Positions 17,205 to 24,341 of a stretch of 34,943 nucleotides of DNA are shown here, in pieces (position 1 is the first letter of the stretch; each line of letters opens with the position of its first letter). Made by a program: the position numbers and the translations under genes. The stretch lies in the NCBI GenBank assembly GCA_017962845.1, contig JAGCUN010000002.1:1-34943 (forward strand), written 5' to 3'. This DNA is from Bacteroidales bacterium (GTDB lineage Bacteria > Bacteroidota > Bacteroidia > Bacteroidales > WCHB1-69). Below the pieces are notes generated by a model. The model was not told where the DNA came from. It was given only the letters and a program-made list of their open reading frames with translations, and searched no databases.

Positions 17205-17570
17205 TTAATGGCTTATAGTATGTATCTTGATTATATTCTGTATACCCTTTGTCTCGTGTATAGATATAGTTTTTTTCCCCTTGTCATCTACAATACGAAA
17301 TTGGTCGACCATGTCATCTTCAATATGGTTGATAATATTCCCGCACTCATCGAGTTCCCATATATCCCTCCCATCCTCATCCACCAGCCGCACCGGATTG
17401 TTGGCACAATATGTGTACGGAGACATGCTCGGGTACTTGTCGGCCATCGGATCAACCGAGAGCCAGATGGAGAGGTCGGAGGTTCCGGCAGAGCCGGAAT
17501 GGCGGTGCCGCGCCGAGGGAGGTGGCGGGGATGCGATTATGCGAGGATGCGGGGATGGGTTGTAGGGCAT
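17205..17570 (-). CDS. Orphan Rhs core fragment with short tip, cassette B
   Basis: A 121-residue frame containing the same Rhs core end as cassette A (LSIWLSVDPMADKYPS, YTYCANNPVRLVDEDGRDI), followed by a short tip of about 50 residues (WELDECGNIINHIEDD...) that looks truncated. Upstream of the core the frame is Pro/Arg-rich repeat sequence. The open frame reaches a GTG at 17633, but a -7 box at 17623-17630 lies inside that extension, so ATG 17570 is the first usable start. Whether a functional peptide is made is uncertain. Confidence 0.5.
   Translation of the reverse strand: MPYNPSPHPRIIASPPPPSARHRHSGSAGTSDLSIWLSVDPMADKYPSMSPYTYCANNPVRLVDEDGRDIWELDECGNIINHIEDDMVDQFRIVDDKGKKTISIHETKGIQNIIKIHTISH
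17363..17524 (-). repeat. Rhs junction repeat, copy in cassette B
   Basis: Closely matches 15890-16050, including the hairpin TTCCGGC/GCCGGAA with a 3-nt loop at 17483-17499. Differences are scattered substitutions, many of them silent in the Rhs frame, so the copies have been kept apart for some time. Confidence 0.8.
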
Positions 17571-17622
17571 GGGGCGGTGGATGTTGTTGATGGGTTGATG
17601 GGCTGGGTGAAAATTGGCGGGG

Positions 17623-17630
17623 CAAAGATA
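17623..17630 (-). promoter_or_regulatory. -7 promoter box upstream of Rhs cassette B
   Basis: TATCTTTG on the minus strand, followed by CCCC. It would start a transcript near 17616 covering cassette B and the two exported-protein genes. Confidence 0.55.
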
Positions 17631-17693
17631 CACAAAATTAGTTTTGTGGAGAGGTTTAATTGGGGATATATTGGATGTATGGAATATACTTAT

Positions 17694-18215
17694 TCATTCC
17701 ACCTTACTTTCCAATAATGGTACCAGCAAAAAAATGTCAACATCTTCATTATAACAGTCTCGGCAATAAATCCATTTTTCTTGGGGGACAACCGTTTTTA
17801 GCCATTCCAGTGCAAAGCTTATACACACCCGTGCAAATTTGTTGGATTTTACAGGATAGTACCATGCATTTTCATTGATTATCACCTTGTGTTCAAAATC
17901 AATAACATCATTAAAAGTACTATCGTTCGCATTCAAAAGGGTATATTCAATTGTTTTTCTATCTTCCTCTTTTTCGAATAGAGGAAGAATGTAACTGGAT
18001 ACGAAAGCACTATCATATAACAAAACACATTGTATGCTCGGGAACATTCCTCCCCTGATATCAGAGCCAAGCGCAATATTTATCATTGTGGAGTCTAACA
18101 ATTCACAGGTGCAGATTTCCCGTTTTTGGGCTATTTTATGTGCATAAGAGAGATCTTCACAATGACGGGAACAGAAATAGTACAATGAATCTTTTTTTCT
18201 TTGATATATGGCCAA
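17694..18215 (-). CDS. Frame-shifted 3' part of a lipoprotein gene
   Basis: The longer frame (173 codons from a TTG at 18215) lacks its own signal peptide and ATG. It carries a Cys-rich patch (YYFCSRHCEDL, KREICTCELL) and ends in a region with CRDCYNEDVDIFLLVPLL. It is in the -1 frame relative to the lipoprotein-signal ORF at 18131-18340. Joined at the A7 run (18192-18198) the two give a lipoprotein of about 215 residues. So this is the body of one gene, expressed either by -1 frameshifting or not at all. The family is not recognised. Confidence 0.6.
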   Translation of the reverse strand: MAIYQRKKDSLYYFCSRHCEDLSYAHKIAQKREICTCELLDSTMINIALGSDIRGGMFPSIQCVLLYDSAFVSSYILPLFEKEEDRKTIEYTLLNANDSTFNDVIDFEHKVIINENAWYYPVKSNKFARVCISFALEWLKTVVPQEKWIYCRDCYNEDVDIFLLVPLLESKVE

Positions 18216-18340
18216 GAAAATTTAGGACTATACTGCTCCTTCCCATGTGTGTATTTCGTATCTTTAAGACCTTTATTAATGGCACATGAGAAAAACACAT
18301 TGCACGCAATCAAAACGAACACTAATAATTTAAACTTCAT
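18131..18340 (-). CDS. Lipoprotein signal ORF, 5' part of the frame-shifted gene
   Basis: A 69-codon frame starting MKFKLLVFVLIACNVFFSC, a lipoprotein signal with Cys at 19. In frame it meets GAA AAA AAG at 18199-18191, which contains the heptamer A AAA AAG in the phase used for programmed -1 frameshifting (as in dnaX). Slipping back one base continues as Asp-Ser-Leu-Tyr-Tyr into the long downstream frame; without it the frame ends at 18131. A one-base deletion from an A8 run would look the same. Confidence 0.6.
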   Translation of the reverse strand: MKFKLLVFVLIACNVFFSCAINKGLKDTKYTHGKEQYSPKFSWPYIKEKKIHCTISVPVIVKISLMHIK

Positions 18341-18370
18341 ATCAAATTACTATTTACTAAAATGTGTCTG

Positions 18371-18378
18371 CAAAGATA
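18371..18378 (-). promoter_or_regulatory. -7 promoter box for the frame-shifted lipoprotein gene
   Basis: TATCTTTG on the minus strand followed by CAG, ending 30 bp before the ATG at 18340. Confidence 0.6.
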
Positions 18379-18556
18379 ATCAATTCTTTAACACAAATCT
18401 ACACTACTATCCCAATCCGTTTCACAAAAGGCATTTTTAGACGGAATGGACAATAAAATGAGAGATTTTAGAAACATATTGATTATCAACATATTACCAC
18501 CCCATTTTTTTAATAAAAAATTTACTTCAAACCCTTGTAAATCAGAAAATAATATG

Positions 18557-18564
18557 TAAATTTG
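18557..18564 (+). promoter_or_regulatory. -7 promoter box for the plus-strand lipoprotein gene
   Basis: TAAATTTG followed by CC, with CTTG about 19 bases upstream as a possible -33 element. A transcript from here would have a leader of about 105 nt before ATG 18676. Confidence 0.55.
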
Positions 18565-18632
18565 CCTCGTTGTATTTTCAGATTCTGTTGAAGGGACTTG
18601 CAGGGTCTGGAAGTATGGCTAAAAAAGATTAA
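18557..18632 (+). repeat. Promoter-leader direct repeat, copy 1
   Basis: Shares CGTTGTATTTTC, GATT, CTGGA and TATGGC followed by an A run with 19368-19428 on the same strand. It ends in a mini-ORF ATG GCT AAA AAA GAT TAA (18615-18632, MAKKD) in the leader of the next lipoprotein gene. Confidence 0.55.
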
Positions 18633-18675
18633 AAATAGAAGTCCCCTAAAGGTTATGGTGATTAAAATAGGAGAT

Positions 18676-19179
18676 ATGAGAAAATATACAAGAATAATTT
18701 TGTTGACAATGTTATGCTTCAGTAGCTGTATCGGGACATACCACGAAAAAAAATTTCTTTCTGAGTATGAATATGAGAATTTTTCGCAATTCAAGAATTC
18801 CTCTGTCTTTATTCGAGGTGAAGACTGCCATGGAAATCCGATTATTTTTATAAATGCCCCACATTTAGTTAGAGATACTTCAAAAGTGGGATATTATGTT
18901 GTAATATTGGGGGGGGACAATCAAGTAATAAGAACCAAATGGACATTAACAGATAACGATGTCAGTGCAGACACTCTAAAACTTCAAAAAATGGCACAAA
19001 CGTTTATACAATACAGAATTCCTCGATTGGAAGCTGACACGCAAGGAAATGTTTTTGTCTATCTGAAAGATATTGAAACTCTGGCATTCGTTAGATTCGC
19101 TAATGAGAATGAGTTAAAAAAAAGAAGTAAGGAAGTAAAATGGATTAATATTAAAAGCAATTGGTATAAACCAAGATAA
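18676..19179 (+). CDS. Small lipoprotein of unknown function
   Basis: A 167-residue protein. The start at MRKYTRIILLTMLCFSSC gives a lipoprotein signal with Cys at 18; the frame is open upstream but without a signal. The mature part (FIRGEDCHGNPIIFINAPH, GYYVVILGGDNQVI, VFVYLKDIETLAFVRF) looks like a small beta-rich domain and matches no family I know. It is the only plus-strand gene in the accessory region and stands divergent to the frame-shifted lipoprotein. Codon use is AT-rich like the neighbouring Rhs-associated genes, which fits shared foreign origin. Confidence 0.75.
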   Translation: MRKYTRIILLTMLCFSSCIGTYHEKKFLSEYEYENFSQFKNSSVFIRGEDCHGNPIIFINAPHLVRDTSKVGYYVVILGGDNQVIRTKWTLTDNDVSADTLKLQKMAQTFIQYRIPRLEADTQGNVFVYLKDIETLAFVRFANENELKKRSKEVKWINIKSNWYKPR

Positions 19180-19316
19180 AACCAATCCCACAATTATAAG
19201 CCACAATGGATCCGAATCAACGCTAACGTGATTATCACTCAAAAAAATCCCCTATCTTCACCCTGCCTAAAAAACATCCCGACCAATCAATTGTTCCGCA
19301 AATCATAATCCTCCTC

Positions 19317-19348
19317 CCCATGCCCCACAACCTTTCCATTTTCAGTTT
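19317..19348 (+). repeat. Inverted dispersed repeat, right copy
   Basis: Thirty-two bases identical, in opposite orientation, to 16059-16090. The pair encloses both Rhs-adjacent gene groups (about 3.2 kb), and similarity continues past a 4-base difference. Confidence 0.8.
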
Positions 19349-19367
19349 CCCGTTTTCAATTTTTTAG

Positions 19368-19428
19368 TATCCTTGCTCCGTTGTATTTTCTGATTTTAGA
19401 GGCTGGAGATATGGCAAAAAAGAAAAAA
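19368..19428 (+). repeat. Promoter-leader direct repeat, copy 2
   Basis: Relative of 18557-18632, starting at a degenerate -7 box TATCCTTG (19368-19375) and ending at ATGGCAAAAAAG. No gene follows on the plus strand, so it may be a relic of a duplicated leader whose gene is gone. Confidence 0.5.
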
Positions 19429-19437
19429 AGGATAAAC

Positions 19438-19471
19438 AAAAAACCGGAACGCTTGATATTCAGTGTTCCGG
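19438..19471 (-). terminator. Rho-independent terminator of the tRNA gene
   Basis: On the minus strand, CCGGAAC (19471-19465) and GTTCCGG (19450-19444) form a 7-bp stem followed by six T. It lies about 10 bp after the tRNA 3' end. Confidence 0.8.
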
Positions 19472-19481
19472 CTGTTTTGCG

Positions 19482-19555
19482 TGGCGGGATCGAGAGTTGA
19501 ACTCGAGACCTCCGGGTTATGAATCCGACGCTCTAACCAACTGAGCTACCCCGCC
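19482..19555 (-). tRNA. tRNA-Met (anticodon CAT)
   Basis: A 74-nt cloverleaf: acceptor GGCGGGG/TCCCGCC, D-stem GCTC/GAGC with AGTTGGTTA loop, anticodon loop TTCATAA, T-arm TCGAG-TTCAACT-CTCGA, discriminator A. CCA is not encoded. The G1-C72 pair argues for an elongator tRNA, not the initiator. A CAT anticodon modified to lysidine (tRNA-Ile2) cannot be excluded from sequence alone. The anticodon stem has one mismatch (A31-C39). Confidence 0.93.
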
Positions 19556-19571
19556 ATTCGTTTTGAGGGTG

Positions 19572-19579
19572 CAAAAATA
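19572..19579 (-). promoter_or_regulatory. -7 promoter box of the tRNA gene
   Basis: TATTTTTG on the minus strand followed by CACC, 16 bp upstream of the tRNA 5' end. Confidence 0.65.
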
Positions 19580-19756
19580 GCACTTTTTTCTTTGCCCACA
19601 GCCACCCGAAGAAAATATTTTTCTATTTTATATTTTATTGATATTGAATAAAATAAATAAAACACATTAAATCTTCTCATCCTTTATCACCCAAAAAGAT
19701 GATAATTTTTAGGAAATAATCAAGATAGAGCTGACAGAAACAAGCGCCTTACCCTC

Positions 19757-20446
19757 TTACAAAAACACCATCTTCACAATCATCACCACACCCAGCACAC
19801 AGAAAATGATGCCGATGATGCGGTTGACGTGGTAGAAGACTTTCGGGGTGACGATGGTCTTGATTTTCCCGGCGAAATAACTTTTGAGCATGTCGATACA
19901 AAATATCGTGCCGAGGATGCAGCCGAAAAAGAACACCTGCTGCTTGAGGTCGTACCCTGCGGTAAGCGGCATAATACCCATCCACAGCACCCAAGCTCCC
20001 GGGTTGATGAAGTTGAACAGGAAGCCTTTCGACAAGGGTTTCAATATGTTAAGATAATTATGACGGGGCAACACCGGGCGCATGTTGTCGATTTTGTCAA
20101 TCTTGTCGTCCATCTCATGGAATCGGTTCTCGACCTGCTCGCGCTGCTTGTCGCTCACTTTGTCGGTTTTGCTAAAGAAAGTCAACAATCCATAACCCAC
20201 TAACACACACCCACATATAAGTCCGAAAACCATCTTGGCGATAGGATTATCGAGCAGGGCGGCGAACCCCCACAGACAGAGGCCGATGAAGAGCATGTCG
20301 CTCAAGGCGATGCCGAGGGCAAAGAAGATGCCTGACTTAAACCCTTTGGAAAGGCTGGTCTGGATGATGCCGAACAGGGCCGCACCCGGCGAAACAGAAA
20401 TCGCCAGTCCGAAGGGTATTGCCGCCAAGAGAATCTTCCAGATCAT
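19757..20446 (-). CDS. LysE/RhtB-family exporter
   Basis: A 229-residue inner-membrane protein of the LysE superfamily of amino-acid exporters. The family N-terminus is clear (IPFGLAISVSPGAALFGIIQTSLSKGFKSG), with membrane segments near 5-25, 38-60, 70-92, 145-165, 175-190 and 205-228. A charged cytoplasmic loop at about 92-130 is longer than in typical RhtB proteins. The substrate cannot be told from sequence. It starts 9 bp after the outer-membrane protein gene and is probably the last gene of that operon. Confidence 0.88.
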   Translation of the reverse strand: MIWKILLAAIPFGLAISVSPGAALFGIIQTSLSKGFKSGIFFALGIALSDMLFIGLCLWGFAALLDNPIAKMVFGLICGCVLVGYGLLTFFSKTDKVSDKQREQVENRFHEMDDKIDKIDNMRPVLPRHNYLNILKPLSKGFLFNFINPGAWVLWMGIMPLTAGYDLKQQVFFFGCILGTIFCIDMLKSYFAGKIKTIVTPKVFYHVNRIIGIIFCVLGVVMIVKMVFL

Positions 20447-20455
20447 ATTGTTTTC

Positions 20456-21205
20456 TTATTCGTAATTTCCTTTCCGTTTGCCAAAGTGATATGCGATATA
20501 CGCGCAGAGATAGAAGGGTTTGGCCTTGTTGTAGGCCATCTGCTGTACAAAGGGGAACACCATGTCGATGGAGCCGCCCACCTCCAAGGCGTGGATGGTA
20601 TATTCGTCCTTGCTGAAGTCGAAGTTGAGACCGGTCTTGAAATAGAAGCCGGGGCGAAGTTGCGTACTGCCGATCCCTTTGAAGAAGGGCGCCCTACAGA
20701 CGATATTGTCAATATTGTGGTTTTCAGGATTATAGCGTTCCACCGTATAGCCGGTATAGAGACCGTTGTTGTCGAACTCCGCGATATTGAGATAGACGGG
20801 CACCGCCAGTCCGAGCGAGAAGCCGCCCGAAAGTGTGTAGCGGATGCGCACGCCGCCCCAATAGGGTTTCTGGTGGATGGTGCGCTGGTAGCCATATCCG
20901 CCGCGAAGGAAGAAAAGGTCGCACATCTTTCCATACGCAAACGACTTAGAAACAGCATAATAGGAGCGCGCCCGAACGGCCTTGTAGTGAAAATTGTACA
21001 AGAAGTCCAACTCCCAGAAGTGCTTGTCGTAGTAGTTGGGTGTGCGGCCGTGCTGAAAACCCACACCTCCCCCATTGGTGGTGAGGAAGGCGTTGACACT
21101 CCACTCCTTCACTATCACTTTTTTCCACTCTACTTCCCCAACGTCCTGACAGACAGCGAAGAAAGGGAGCAAAAAAAGCAAACCGACAAGGCCCTTTCTC
21201 AACAT
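20456..21205 (-). CDS. Outer-membrane beta-barrel protein
   Basis: A 249-residue protein with a signal peptide (MLRKGLVGLLFLLPFFAVCQ) and alternating aromatic/polar strands throughout (HFWELDFLYNFHY, FFLRGGYGYQRTI, FYFKTGLNFDF, FYLCAYIAYHFGKR), ending in an aromatic strand before a short charged tail. This pattern fits a small outer-membrane barrel of the kind common in Bacteroidota; the ligand is unknown. It lies 6 bp after the tiny lipoprotein gene and just before the LysE-type exporter. Confidence 0.8.
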   Translation of the reverse strand: MLRKGLVGLLFLLPFFAVCQDVGEVEWKKVIVKEWSVNAFLTTNGGGVGFQHGRTPNYYDKHFWELDFLYNFHYKAVRARSYYAVSKSFAYGKMCDLFFLRGGYGYQRTIHQKPYWGGVRIRYTLSGGFSLGLAVPVYLNIAEFDNNGLYTGYTVERYNPENHNIDNIVCRAPFFKGIGSTQLRPGFYFKTGLNFDFSKDEYTIHALEVGGSIDMVFPFVQQMAYNKAKPFYLCAYIAYHFGKRKGNYE

Positions 21206-21211
21206 CAGCGA

Positions 21212-21358
21212 CTATCTCTCGGCAAGAGTGTTGTCATCCGTTTGAGTAGGAACATCGGTGTAGTGACCGTAAGCCGGGCACTTGTGCTGATTTTCGCATG
21301 CGCAAGCCAACAAAACGACTGCAATTACAACGCAAAGACTTAAAATGAAACGTTTCAT
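21212..21358 (-). CDS. Tiny lipoprotein (48 residues)
   Basis: MKRFILSLCVVIAVVLLACAC gives a lipoprotein signal with a double Cys at 19 and 21. The mature part is only about 28 residues (ENQHKCPAYGHY...). The KCPAY motif is one I recall in short Bacteroidota lipoproteins found next to outer-membrane protein genes. It is too short to carry an enzyme and may stabilise or mark the barrel protein encoded 6 bp downstream. The upstream extension of the frame lies over the promoter and was rejected. Confidence 0.75.
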   Translation of the reverse strand: MKRFILSLCVVIAVVLLACACENQHKCPAYGHYTDVPTQTDDNTLAER

Positions 21359-21380
21359 ATTCGAATATTTTTTTAATCTG

Positions 21381-21388
21381 CAAAAATA
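21381..21388 (-). promoter_or_regulatory. -7 promoter box of the lipoprotein-barrel-exporter operon
   Basis: TATTTTTG on the minus strand followed by CAG, 22 bp before ATG 21358. Confidence 0.6.
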
Positions 21389-21447
21389 AATAAAATACAT
21401 TTTAGTTTATAAATAGGTAATAACGATTTTTCAACAAAATCATTGTA

Positions 21448-23175
21448 TTGATTATCAAAAGGATAGTTATTTTTTGGGTGATAATTTTTGTTTTTTGCGG
21501 GACATTGTTTTCGCAAAAAGTAGTCATTTACACCGCAGAACAGCCATTCCCGGACGCTCCGAAGCGGACGCTGATGCCCCGCAAAGTGGTGGATTCGGCA
21601 GCGCTGCAGGCCACCCTTCCCCTCCTCGCCGACCACTACCACCGGAAGGGCTACATCGCCTTCTCGATTGACACGGTGCGTGTCAGCGTCGACACTCTGT
21701 TTGCCGACTGTTTCATCGGTCCCTGTTACGGGGACAAGGTCATCCGCATTGCCGACAGCACCTTGGAGTCGCTGTCGCACGGCGCATCGGTCCGTTCCGT
21801 GCGCAATGGCACCCTGCCGTTCATCGAGTACGCCCGCTTTGCGGAAAAGGTGGTACAGCAGTACGAAAACTACGGCCATCCCTTCTGCCAAGTCAGTATC
21901 GAAGAGACTGACTTTGAGCAGGATACTATCGGTACATTGTCCATAGTGGTCGGTCCGGCAATCGTGTACGACTCCATCATTGTGAAGGGCGATGCCAAGG
22001 TGCGGCCGTCGTTTTTGCAGCCCTACCTGAACTGGCGGCGCAAACGGCGCTACTCTGAGGCGGCGGTGAGCCAGATTCCCTCGTTGCTGGAGCGATTGCC
22101 CTACGTCACCATCACCCGCGAGCCGGGGGTGGAGTTTGTGGGCGACCGCGCCTACCTGTACCTTTTCCTCGACCGGCAGCGTGTCAACCAGTTCGACGGC
22201 TACATCGGGCTTGTGCCCGTGAGTGCCACCACCGGCAAGGTGATGCTCAACGGCGAGGTGACGCTCAAACTGCAGAATCTCTTCACGATTGGGGAGCGGC
22301 TGTCGTTGCAGTGGCGCGCGCCGGAGCGCTACTCGCAGTACTTGGACATACAGGCTGAGTTTCCGTACCTTTTCCGCACGCCGATCGGGGTGGCTGGTTC
22401 GTTCACGCTTGACAAGAAGGACACCACCTATCTGAATATGAACTACATGGCGGCGTTGCAGTACTCGTTTGCGGGCAGCAGCAGTCTGCAGGCCAGCTAC
22501 CAATACACGACCTCGGCGCTGCTCTCGGTGGCTCCGGGCTACGTGGCCGGTGATGACACGCTGGCGGCCGACTTCCGCAAGAGCTTGTGGGGGGTGCGGC
22601 TCAACGTCAGCCATGTGGACAACGTGGTGCAGCCGTGGTCGGGGCTGGAGGGGCATGCGGGCTTGTCGGCAGGAGTGCGGCAGCTGCTGCCCTCGGCGCA
22701 GGCCGTGGCGGAGGGAAGGACCGCACTGAAGTCCACGCACTACCAGATGGAGGCGGAGCTCAACGGGTATGTGGCCATCGGGAAGCGGTGGGGGTGGGCG
22801 GCAGGAGTGCAAGGTGCCACGCAGTTCGGCGGCGAGCACTTGTACAACGACCTCTTCCGCATCGGCGGCACGCACACCCTGCAAGGCTTCGACGAGCAGT
22901 CGCTCTTCGCCTCCACCTACCTCATCGCCCGCACCGAGTTCCGCTTCCGTTTCGCGCGGCTCTCGTATCTTTGTGCCTTCTTCAACGCCGCCTGGTACGA
23001 GCGCAACCTCAGGGGGGCGATGTACAGCGACTGGCCGTTCGGATTCGGAATTGGCGCCACCATCCACACCAAGGCGGGCAATCTTTACCTCAGCTACGCT
23101 TTAGGGCAACAAAAGGAAAGTCCTATCTCATTCAAAACCGGCAAGATACACTTTGGAATCGATGTCAATTTTTAA
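21448..23175 (+). CDS. Omp85-superfamily (BamA/TamA-like) outer-membrane protein
   Basis: A 575-residue protein: signal peptide (to about residue 23), one or two POTRA-like domains (about 45-230, with YHRKGYIAFSIDTVRV and YENYGHPFCQVSIE), then a C-terminal barrel (about 240-575). The barrel has the family L6 loop at RIGGTHTLQGFDEQ followed by EFRFRF. The usual motif is (L/V)RGF; here Arg is Gln. Two POTRAs at most and this size fit a TamA-like or accessory translocase rather than BamA itself. No ATG precedes the signal peptide; the start is TTG 21448. It is divergent from the barrel-lipoprotein operon across a 90-bp gap. Confidence 0.85.
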   Translation: MIIKRIVIFWVIIFVFCGTLFSQKVVIYTAEQPFPDAPKRTLMPRKVVDSAALQATLPLLADHYHRKGYIAFSIDTVRVSVDTLFADCFIGPCYGDKVIRIADSTLESLSHGASVRSVRNGTLPFIEYARFAEKVVQQYENYGHPFCQVSIEETDFEQDTIGTLSIVVGPAIVYDSIIVKGDAKVRPSFLQPYLNWRRKRRYSEAAVSQIPSLLERLPYVTITREPGVEFVGDRAYLYLFLDRQRVNQFDGYIGLVPVSATTGKVMLNGEVTLKLQNLFTIGERLSLQWRAPERYSQYLDIQAEFPYLFRTPIGVAGSFTLDKKDTTYLNMNYMAALQYSFAGSSSLQASYQYTTSALLSVAPGYVAGDDTLAADFRKSLWGVRLNVSHVDNVVQPWSGLEGHAGLSAGVRQLLPSAQAVAEGRTALKSTHYQMEAELNGYVAIGKRWGWAAGVQGATQFGGEHLYNDLFRIGGTHTLQGFDEQSLFASTYLIARTEFRFRFARLSYLCAFFNAAWYERNLRGAMYSDWPFGFGIGATIHTKAGNLYLSYALGQQKESPISFKTGKIHFGIDVNF

Positions 23176-23283
23176 TTTTTCATTCACACAATATTTGCCC
23201 CAATATCGATGTTAATGAATCTAAAAACGGATCTAACACAAACAGTTTCATCCAACATTTTATTCACATAATCATTCATCACC

Positions 23284-24336
23284 ATGGGCAACAACAGCAA
23301 GTTCAACCCAAACGAAGACGGCTACCGCAATCAAGCGGTGGGTCAAAAGAGTGAGACCCCTGACAACACCCCGAAACAAAAGAATCCTTCCTGCCTTGGA
23401 GAAGCCATCTTTTTTATTCTGTCCATGATTATTGCCTTTCTCCTTTTTCCGCTGGTACGTAGCATCATCCCAGCATTCAACTGGTGGCACGACATCGACA
23501 GAATCATTGAAATCGCTCTTTTGTCGGTTTTAATTGAAGCGATTCTCAAAAAGCTCAATTGGATGGCTTATGTGCTTATTGCCCTACCCATTGTTTTTTT
23601 GACCATAGGTTCCTTCATCAATGGAGGATATGGATTTAAAGATGTCACAATAGACTATCTGGTTTGGTATCATAGCGTTAAAAACAAAACAGACTACTCT
23701 CCCAACATCCCCTCAAAAAAGAATATCTCTGTTGAAAATGTCAAATTCATCCCTAACAACTTAAAAACGAACTATCGACAAGAGATTCGGAATGCCGCTG
23801 ACTTTAACAACGGGATCGTTCGCGACTGGGCTGTACAACAGACCACCCAAACACCATTCTATGAATGTGCAAGCCAGCAGAAAAGCGTGGAACTGATGAG
23901 TGTTATCCAATCATTTGCCATATTCAAATCCATCAACAGTCACTGGAATTACGTGCCAGATCCTAAGGGGCAGGAGTATTTTTCCAAAGCGAGCAGGACC
24001 ATTGCCAATCGAGATAAAGAGAAGGGACTATTTTCTGGAGACTGTGATGACCACGCCATAATGATGGCAGCCTGCATGGAGGCAGTGGGTGCAGGCGCAC
24101 GCATCGTATTGACCCAAAATCACGCATATCCCGAACTCAAATTAGGAGATAGACATAACGCCGAACTTGCCTTCTATTGGATACGCAAACTATTTCCAAG
24201 TGCCCAAAAAGCGACTCTACACTACCATACTGACAGGGAAGGCAACTACTGGCTTAACATGGACCATACAGCCAACCATCCTGGCGGAAAGTTCCTTAAT
24301 GACGATAAAAATATTGTAGAATTCATTAATTTATAA
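23284..24336 (+). CDS. Membrane-anchored transglutaminase-like protein
   Basis: A 350-residue protein. Residues 1-35 are polar and cytoplasmic. Three hydrophobic segments (about 40-65, 73-90, 94-116) anchor it, and the C-terminal ~200 residues hold a transglutaminase-like cysteine-protease fold. Catalytic residues are visible: Cys254 in SGDCDDHAIMM, His280 in QNHAYPE and Asp327 in WLNMDHTANHPGG. Such domains cut or cross-link peptides; the substrate is unknown. The next gene starts 5 bp after the stop and encodes a secreted acidic protein, a plausible partner or substrate. Confidence 0.85.
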   Translation: MGNNSKFNPNEDGYRNQAVGQKSETPDNTPKQKNPSCLGEAIFFILSMIIAFLLFPLVRSIIPAFNWWHDIDRIIEIALLSVLIEAILKKLNWMAYVLIALPIVFLTIGSFINGGYGFKDVTIDYLVWYHSVKNKTDYSPNIPSKKNISVENVKFIPNNLKTNYRQEIRNAADFNNGIVRDWAVQQTTQTPFYECASQQKSVELMSVIQSFAIFKSINSHWNYVPDPKGQEYFSKASRTIANRDKEKGLFSGDCDDHAIMMAACMEAVGAGARIVLTQNHAYPELKLGDRHNAELAFYWIRKLFPSAQKATLHYHTDREGNYWLNMDHTANHPGGKFLNDDKNIVEFINL

Positions 24337-24341
24337 CCATT

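Larger units (their letters stand above)
18341..18675. other. Divergent intergenic region with two promoters
   Basis: AT-rich spacer between two divergent lipoprotein genes. It holds a minus-strand box at 18371-18378, a plus-strand box at 18557-18564, and the first copy of a promoter-leader repeat with a five-codon mini-ORF. No other gene was seen. Confidence 0.6.
19180..19437. other. Intergenic region with dispersed repeats
   Basis: No convincing gene. It holds the right copy of the inverted repeat (19317-19348) and the second promoter-leader repeat (19368-19428). A 30-codon frame from ATG 19411 (MAKKKKRINKK...) runs through the tRNA terminator into the tRNA and is not believed to be a gene. 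Confidence 0.6.

Noticed and set aside
19411..19500. 30-codon frame MAKKKKRINKK...
   Set aside because: It reads through the tRNA terminator into the antisense of tRNA-Met and has no RBS or downstream context.
19482..19555. tRNA-Met as an integration site for the accessory region
   Set aside because: No duplicated tRNA 3' end was found on the far side of the Rhs region and no integrase gene is present.
21373..23067. 564-codon minus-strand open frame
   Set aside because: It lies antisense to the Omp85-like gene, is rich in Arg, His and Ala without motifs, and arises from the GC-rich codon bias of the real gene.
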